Assembly: GCA_036785705.1 (NCBI GenBank)
Contig: JAWUZG010000177.1
Coordinates: 806,001 to 870,000 of the forward strand
From: Acanthornis magna
Taxonomy: Eukaryota > Chordata > Aves > Passeriformes > Acanthizidae
DNA length: 64,000 bases
Direction: 5' to 3'
The notes below the pieces were generated by a model, which was not told the DNA's origin, did not search any database, and saw only the letters and a list, made by a program, of their open reading frames with translations. This document shows positions 58,784 through 64,000 of this stretch, piece after piece. The number at the start of each line of letters is the position of its first letter. Within the stretch, counting starts at the first letter, position 1. A program made the translations under genes and the position numbers.

Positions 58784-59701
58784 ATCCCATCCCTCAGCTC
58801 CTGCCTGTGATGGTCCAGGATGCTCATGGCCAGGGCGTGTCCAGCTTTCCATCCAGCAGTGCCCCCAGGCCCTCTGCTCAGGGCTGCCCTCCATCCCTGC
58901 TTTAGTGAAACCCTTCCAGCACTTCCTCTCGCTGAACTCCATCAAATCCACAACTTCTCCATCTGACAAAAACCAAAGCTGTAATCAGAAACTGCCACGA
59001 CAGGAATTGAAACTTCAGATTCGGAAGCTGTCGTGCTGTACCCGACACATGTACCCCTCCCTGAGTGCTGTACTCGTATTTTTCTTTACAAAAACCCCTG
59101 GATGGAGCACGGTGTGATGTTACAGGATGTTATTGGGGGCTATTAAACACGGGGGAGTCATCCGTGGGATCAGAAAAGGGGCTGAGAAAAAGCCATCAGC
59201 TCTGTTGTTGATGAAACAATGGCAGATGGGGTACACAGAAGGGCTCTATTGAGCGACAGCAATCGAAAATGAACTGTATTATTTCCCACTCACTCGTTCT
59301 GTCAGTGATTGAGGCATTGCAGAGCACAACCAGGAAAATAATAGGTTGCTTTCACAATGGGAGAAGTTTAACAAGTGCTAAATCATTCATTTGACATCAG
59401 GGCTGTCGTCAGCTCGAGCTTGGGTGAGTGCCTGGCTCGTCCTGATTGCTCCACTTGCCTCTCATATCCAATCCCCCGGCAATGGGGCCCTGAACATCCC
59501 AATTTGCTGCCTGTGGAGGGGGATTGAAAGGCCTGGGTTTTGGGTGAGGCTGAGCACAGAGATTTTCTCACACATCCCCCAACATCTCTCTGGCACACAT
59601 CTCGTCCTGAGGGACACAAAGCCACAGGATGGGATTTGGAAGTGAAATATTCCCTGTGGGTATTGATGAGCGCTTTGGCATTGTGTGGATTGGTGCCTTG
59701 A
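58784..59701. other. Unique sequence, no gene recognised
   Basis: No repeat or exon is recognised. Confidence 0.55.
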
Positions 59702-60150
59702 TGGGCTTACCTAAAACAGAGGCTGGACAAAGTGAAGAGAATAAAAAGCAGTTTGATTTATTGAAGGCCTTCAGGTGCATTCAGGGCAGACACAGCTCAC
59801 CCAGGGGCTGCACCCAAAATGGATGCCAGGTCACAGTTTTTCATACTTTATAAGTTCTGTCCGTTTGCATATTGGGGTTAATCCTCCAATTACAGCTTCA
59901 GGTAATGAAGTCAATTACTCCAAATTTGCTCCTCCCAATTCACTGTTGTTTACATATCTCGGGGCCTGAGACAGTGAGGTGTCCTTGAGGTTTGAGCTTA
60001 GAGGGCAGTTGTTTTGTCTAAAAATGATGGGAACAGGAGCTTATACACGAAAAATATGGAAGCTAAAATCCTAAGGCAGCAGGATGTCTCAGTCTGTGTT
60101 CACTTAGGTTCCCTTTCAGTGTAGGGTTTGACTTCTCGGCTTCTGTGCTT
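59702..60150 (-). mobile_element. LTR, family LTR-B, copy 2
   Basis: The plus strand starts TGGGCTTACCTAAAACAGAG, the reverse of the LTR-B end. On minus, TATAAAG (near 59853-59847) precedes AATAAA (59762-59757), and the order of shared words matches copy 1 at 41 kb. The right boundary is approximate (between about 60100 and 60200) because no target duplication was found. Confidence 0.7.
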
Positions 60151-60267
60151 GGCAGAAGTTGATTTTTGGGCTTGGTGTGAGCTGTTCATTCAGGGCCTGT
60201 CACTCGCGTTCCCATGGTTCATCCCAAAGCTGGAAGTGCACTGAGCGTCCTCATCATCACTTGCTAA

Positions 60268-60600
60268 TAATCCCAGAAATATGGAATGGTTTGGCTTGGA
60301 AAGGACATTAAAGCTCATCCCGTTCCATGGCAGGGACACCTGCCACTGTCCCAGGCTGCTCCAAGCCCTGTCCAGCCTGGCCTTGGACACTGCAGGGATC
60401 CAGGGGCAGCCACAGCTGCTCTGGCAATTCCAGCCCAGCCAGGAATTCCTCCCCAAGATCCCATCCAAATCTCCCTTTTTCCATTCTGAAGCCATTCCCT
60501 GGGTGCTGTCCCTGCAGCCCTTGTCCCCAGTCCCTCTGCAGCTCTCCTGGAGCCCTTCAGGCCCTGCCAGGGGCTCGCAGCTCTCCCTGTGTCCTTCCAA
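60268..60600 (-). mobile_element. CR1 LINE 3' fragment (subfamily B)
   Basis: Antisense: TAATCCCAGAAATATGG, TTTGGCTTGGAAAGGAC, then the subfamily B block AGCCAGGAATTCCTCCCC. It ends at GTGTCCTTCC. Confidence 0.85.
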
Positions 60601-61254
60601 TTCTGAATTTTGCATCTCAGCTGCTGAGTTTGCTGGCTCTGGAATGGGCACAGCTGATTCCTGAGGTGGCTCCTGCCTGAAGATGGAGCAGCCCTGGCAG
60701 TCTGTGTGTTTGGAAGGGCTCATTGTCCCGTTCTTTATGGATGGAAAAGCGAAAGTGTAGGAGAAGCCATGAATAACCTGACCCAGAGAGAGTGAAACTC
60801 CCATGTTCCTGTCCCCACTCCCTCCTTGGGACCTCTGCAGAGCTCCCCCACTGCTGTGGCTCTGAAGGCTTCTCCAGCTTCGGAAAACAATCAGAGCAAG
60901 AAGGGAAATCATTTGTTGGTTTATAGCGGGAACACAGCCCAGGAGGTGACCTCTAACTTCGAAGGTAAATGCACCACCAAAAACATTCTCTGCTCTCTGG
61001 GCTTTGCCTCTTATTTCTCATGCAGTTGTAGGAGCCGAGAAATAAGTTTTCCTTTGGAATGTGACTGTTTAATGTGAGGAATGGGATGGACTGGACCTGC
61101 TTTGCCTTCTATCCATGCAGTGATATCCAAAGTCCTCAAGGCAGGACGTTGCTCTAAGGGCAGCAGTAAGAAGGGAAAAATGAGTGAGGATAGCCTTGTC
61201 AGGAAAATGAATCCACAAACACCAGAGGTTTATGTCCAAAGAGGAGACAGAGCA
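60601..61254. other. Unique sequence, no gene recognised
   Basis: Nothing recognisable. Confidence 0.5.
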
Positions 61255-61690
61255 GTCCTGTGACTTTATTCATGAATAAAGACAGAACTCATGGCCATTT
61301 CCCATGGGGTTTCTCACATTGCTAGAGGACTCAGCCTCTTTTTATCCGAATTTCCCAGCCCCAGTTCCCTCTCTCTTTCCCCTGGCTGAGTTCCCTCTCT
61401 CCCCCTTTACCTTGGCTGAGGTACTCAAGAGGTACAGAATTCCCAGAACGCCTAATGCAGACGCAGTGATATACATTTCTCCTAATGCAGACACGGTAAT
61501 ATACATTTCTCCTAATTTAGACACCCTTAATACAAATCCCCCTTTCTTCTTTTTCTTATGTCTCTGTTCCTGTAGTTTATTACCACAGTCTTGGGGGAGT
61601 CAGTCACTGGAATTCCTATGGAAATTCTTCCCATGGTTTCTTCTATCTCTCAGTATCGGCCTTATCGTACCAGCAGTTTGTTTGTAAAGA
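61255..61690 (-). mobile_element. Possible LTR-like segment
   Basis: TGTGACTTTATTCATGAATA at the left contains an AATAAA on the minus strand near an LTR-like TG start, and the following sequence is pyrimidine-rich. No partner end, TATA box or target duplication was found, so this is a weak call. Confidence 0.25.
61451..61540. repeat. 30-bp tandem array, 3 copies
   Basis: CCTAATGCAGAC or CCTAATTTAGAC starts at 61451, 61481 and 61511. The first two units share ATATACATTTCT; the third is diverged. Confidence 0.85.
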
Positions 61691-62639
61691 CACTCCCTTA
61701 TTCCTTTCAGCCTTGACATCATCTTTCTGTTGGAAAAATACTTTTTCTCCTTTGCTTCCGCTCTGCTCATCAGGCAGAAGCTCTGCCTGCCTCCAGGAAA
61801 TCCTCTTTAAAGCAAAAATCTGTGTCAGTAGAGCAGAAGCCGTGGTGACACAGTTGTCCCAGGGCTGCAGGGCCACATTTCAGCCTAGCCCATCCTAAAA
61901 TGGGCTAAAATCATCTCAAGGTGATCAGCTCCCAGTGGCCACATCCTGACCCGTCAGCTGCTTTCACTTCCAGCTGGAACCCAAAGCCCTGGAGATTAAA
62001 GGCTTGGGGTGTGAAGAGTCCATTCATTATTCCAGGCTCGAATCCTAATCACCAGCAGCCCCATTTGGCCCATTAGGAACAGTAAATATCGAGTCAGGGT
62101 GTGCAGCCCTCTTCAGGCTTCACTTCTGCTTTGAAATTTTGCCAATTAGTTAAAAAAAAAAAAATCCAAAAAGTCATGTATTTGTCTGGAAATAAGAACT
62201 GATCATTCCCTCTTGGAACAGAAGTTTCTTCTGCCTTGATGGCTGTGGACCCCTGAGAGGAATAGATGAAATTGTTAGAAACTTTTTCTCCTTTTTTGTG
62301 TGCAGGGTTTTTTTCTCATTTATTTCCTATTGCTGTGGTTCACTGTGTACAAATCGATATAATCACTCTTTGGTTCTGATTTAACATTTTTTCAGCTCTG
62401 AATGCAGGAATTGAGTTATCTCCGAGAAGCTGCATCGTTCTGGGTAATTTGGAGGCTTGTTGTTAATATTTAGCAATTTGGGCAATTTGTCCTTGGTTGC
62501 TTTATCCTCTTTTCACTGATCTCACTCAGTGCTGTGTGCTCCCTGTGGCTTCGTGCACCTCAATAATTCTGTGCAAGGCCTCTCTCCCAGGATTTTCACT
62601 CATCCAGGGTAAAAAGTGAGGCTTTGCCCCATCGGGGAA
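61691..62639. other. Unique sequence, no gene recognised
   Basis: A run of about 13 A lies near 62152-62164. No exon or family is seen. Confidence 0.5.
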
Positions 62640-62725
62640 TAATATCCCGAATTGGAAAGGACCCACGAGGATCCTTGAGCCCAACTCCTGGCCCTGCCTG
62701 TAGGTCTCAGAGCAATAATCCATCA
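62640..62725 (-). mobile_element. CR1 LINE 3' end fragment
   Basis: Antisense: GAATTGGAAAGGACCCACGA, then GGATCCTTGAGCCCAACTCC and TGGCCCTGCC. It is the same subfamily as the sense fragment at 10.9 kb. Confidence 0.65.
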
Positions 62726-62846
62726 ACATTAGGGCCCAAATTTGGCAAATCTGAGCTCACATTGCTCCTTGCACAGCGAATTTTGGGAAGCAGAGACACA
62801 ACAGTTACATGGAAAAGACAAAGCCAAGTTGTCATCTCAACACCAG

Positions 62847-63430
62847 TGTCACGGAAAATCGGGAGAAATAAAAAACTCTCTAGCACTGTATTTGAAGTGA
62901 TAGCGAATCAGGCATTACTTTATTTTCTGGCCAGGATGCGCCAAAGAAAGTAGTCCAAAAGCACATACTTTGACAGGATTTTTCCCCAGTTTTTATACAG
63001 TCAAACCCATAGAGATGCATTGTTTCAAAGTTCGTTGGTCCAGAGCTGAGCAACCCTCAGTGTTCAGTTTCCCATTGGATCCCAATCCCCTCACCTCCGA
63101 TGTGAATTAGATCTTCATTTTTCAATGTTCTCCTCAGTCCTTTCCGGGGAGATGTCTCAGCTGTGTCAGAGGTGCTCTGGGGTGGATGTTTGGAGATGGC
63201 CACCGATGTTCCGTGGATGTTCCGTGGATGGCCTTGATCTCTGTGGGGATCTTTGGGCTGCTCCACTCTGTCCTGTGCTGAGCCCATCTCCTCAGAGTGA
63301 TGCTCTATCTCCTAAAGAAACTAAAGAAAATTCCCTTCCCCAAAGCAAAGTCAAGTCAAGCCTAACTAGAGAGACAAAAATAAAAAGTTGAAAGTTATAC
63401 AAAATTTTTAAACTGGTATATTTTCCGATA
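62847..63430 (-). mobile_element. Solo LTR, family LTR-A, copy 4
   Basis: A 584-bp copy starting TGTCACGGAAAATCGGG and ending CCGATA instead of CCAACA. The 4-bp target duplication CCAG lies at 62843-62846 and 63431-63434, the same tetranucleotide as at copy 1. TATAAAA (62997-62991) and AATAAA (62924-62919) are in order on minus. R/U5 matches copy 3, the middle matches copy 1 and U3 matches copy 2. Confidence 0.85.
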
Positions 63431-63434
63431 CCAG

Positions 63435-64000
63435 CAGCAAAAAATGGGATCACCTTTGGTTCCCTATCCCATCAGTTACAATGCAGTAGGACAATCTCAT
63501 CAGCTGAAGGAGAAAAATTTCAGAGTTTTCCATGATCTATTATGTGGAGATCTCCTGCCTCATTTGGGAGTCAATATTTTGCCCACTTGCCGTGGCAGCC
63601 TCGCAGAACACGGATGTTCCGTTCTGGAGCAGTTTCCATTGGCATTTGTTTAATAAACTCATAATTTATAGGCTGTGTTTTACACTCCTCCCGTGCCCCC
63701 AGAGTTTGTTCCAGCCAGCTCTGAAGAAATGAGCTGTGGAGTTGTTACTGTCCTTGATTAAGTCAATAAAATCCATTTGTCTTGTTAGGTGAGATGTTGT
63801 ACAATTCTGCATTTTGGGGGGAAAAGAAAAGGCAGTGATAAATGATCAGAGAGACAGAGCTGCTCAGGCTGTGCCTGTCTGGAGTTGCCAGGGCAGGATC
63901 TGTGGAATTGGGGTGATGATCTGGAATTCAGTGATCGCTCTGAATGCTGAGAACATTTTGTTATTTTTACACGGCAGAATTTAATGTTCTGGGTGGTTTT
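63435..64000. other. Unique sequence, no gene recognised
   Basis: Nothing recognisable up to the window end. Confidence 0.5.

Noticed and set aside
7556..63287. A similar 76-83-codon frame on minus in three LTR-A copies
   Set aside because: It is shared because the LTR copies are homologous, and it is not kept in copy 2. Some retroviruses carry a gene in the LTR, but no selection can be shown here, so it is not called.
1..64000. CRISPR array, operons, phage or plasmid features
   Set aside because: All direct repeats are head-to-tail minisatellites or transposon copies without spacers. Gene density and repeat types are those of a vertebrate genome.
1..64000. Intact endogenous retrovirus or retroviral genes
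   Set aside because: Only LTRs are present. Between LTRs of the same family there is ordinary unique DNA and no gag, pol or env-like frame.

Overview
The window looks like intronic or intergenic DNA of a bird, most likely a songbird. The main evidence is dozens of truncated CR1 LINE copies. On the plus strand their antisense 3' ends read like TTTGGGTTGGAAGGG, followed by blocks matching the avian CR1 3' region. There are also several solo retroviral LTRs with clean target-site duplications, and many short tandem arrays in otherwise unique, intron-like sequence. I see no bacterial, plasmid or phage features, no CRISPR array, no tRNA or rRNA gene and no intact protein-coding gene. Species and gene identity cannot be fixed from the sequence alone.

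Layout. 1-2.5 kb: unique DNA with a small CpG-dense patch, then a CR1 copy split by a 1.6-kb minisatellite of 12/13-bp units. 2.5-16 kb: unique DNA with CR1 fragments, the first LTR-A solo LTR (7.3-7.9 kb) and two tandem arrays built from CR1 3' ends (11.0 and 14.5-15.1 kb). 16-29 kb: the densest CR1 zone, with a second LTR-A copy (17.0-17.6 kb), an LTR nested inside a CR1 (25.65-26.29 kb), an inverted CR1 pair (24.4/25.5 kb) and a 24-bp pyrimidine-rich array (27.6-28.1 kb). 29.7 kb: one 97-bp segment with good splice sites and a single open frame, the only plausible coding exon, on the plus strand. 29.8-45 kb: mostly unique DNA, some of it AT-rich and resembling conserved non-coding sequence, with scattered CR1s and an LTR-B copy. 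45-51.5 kb: an ERVL-like solo LTR, a CR1, a 154-bp tandem duplication of a CR1 3' end, a triplicated 345-bp unit and an LTR-B fragment inside a CR1. 53-64 kb: CR1s, a 40-bp array with a 210-bp spacing pattern, a class-II-like solo LTR with a perfect 6-bp duplication, a third LTR-B copy and LTR-A copies 3 and 4.

Three patterns join the parts. First, CR1 3' ends repeatedly lie inside or at the edge of tandem arrays, as if they seed local duplication. Second, the four LTR-A copies are mosaics: three blocks of the LTR give three different pairings of the copies. Third, eight of ten recognised LTRs lie on the minus strand, opposite to the candidate exon. That is the expected bias if the window lies in a plus-strand transcription unit with large introns.
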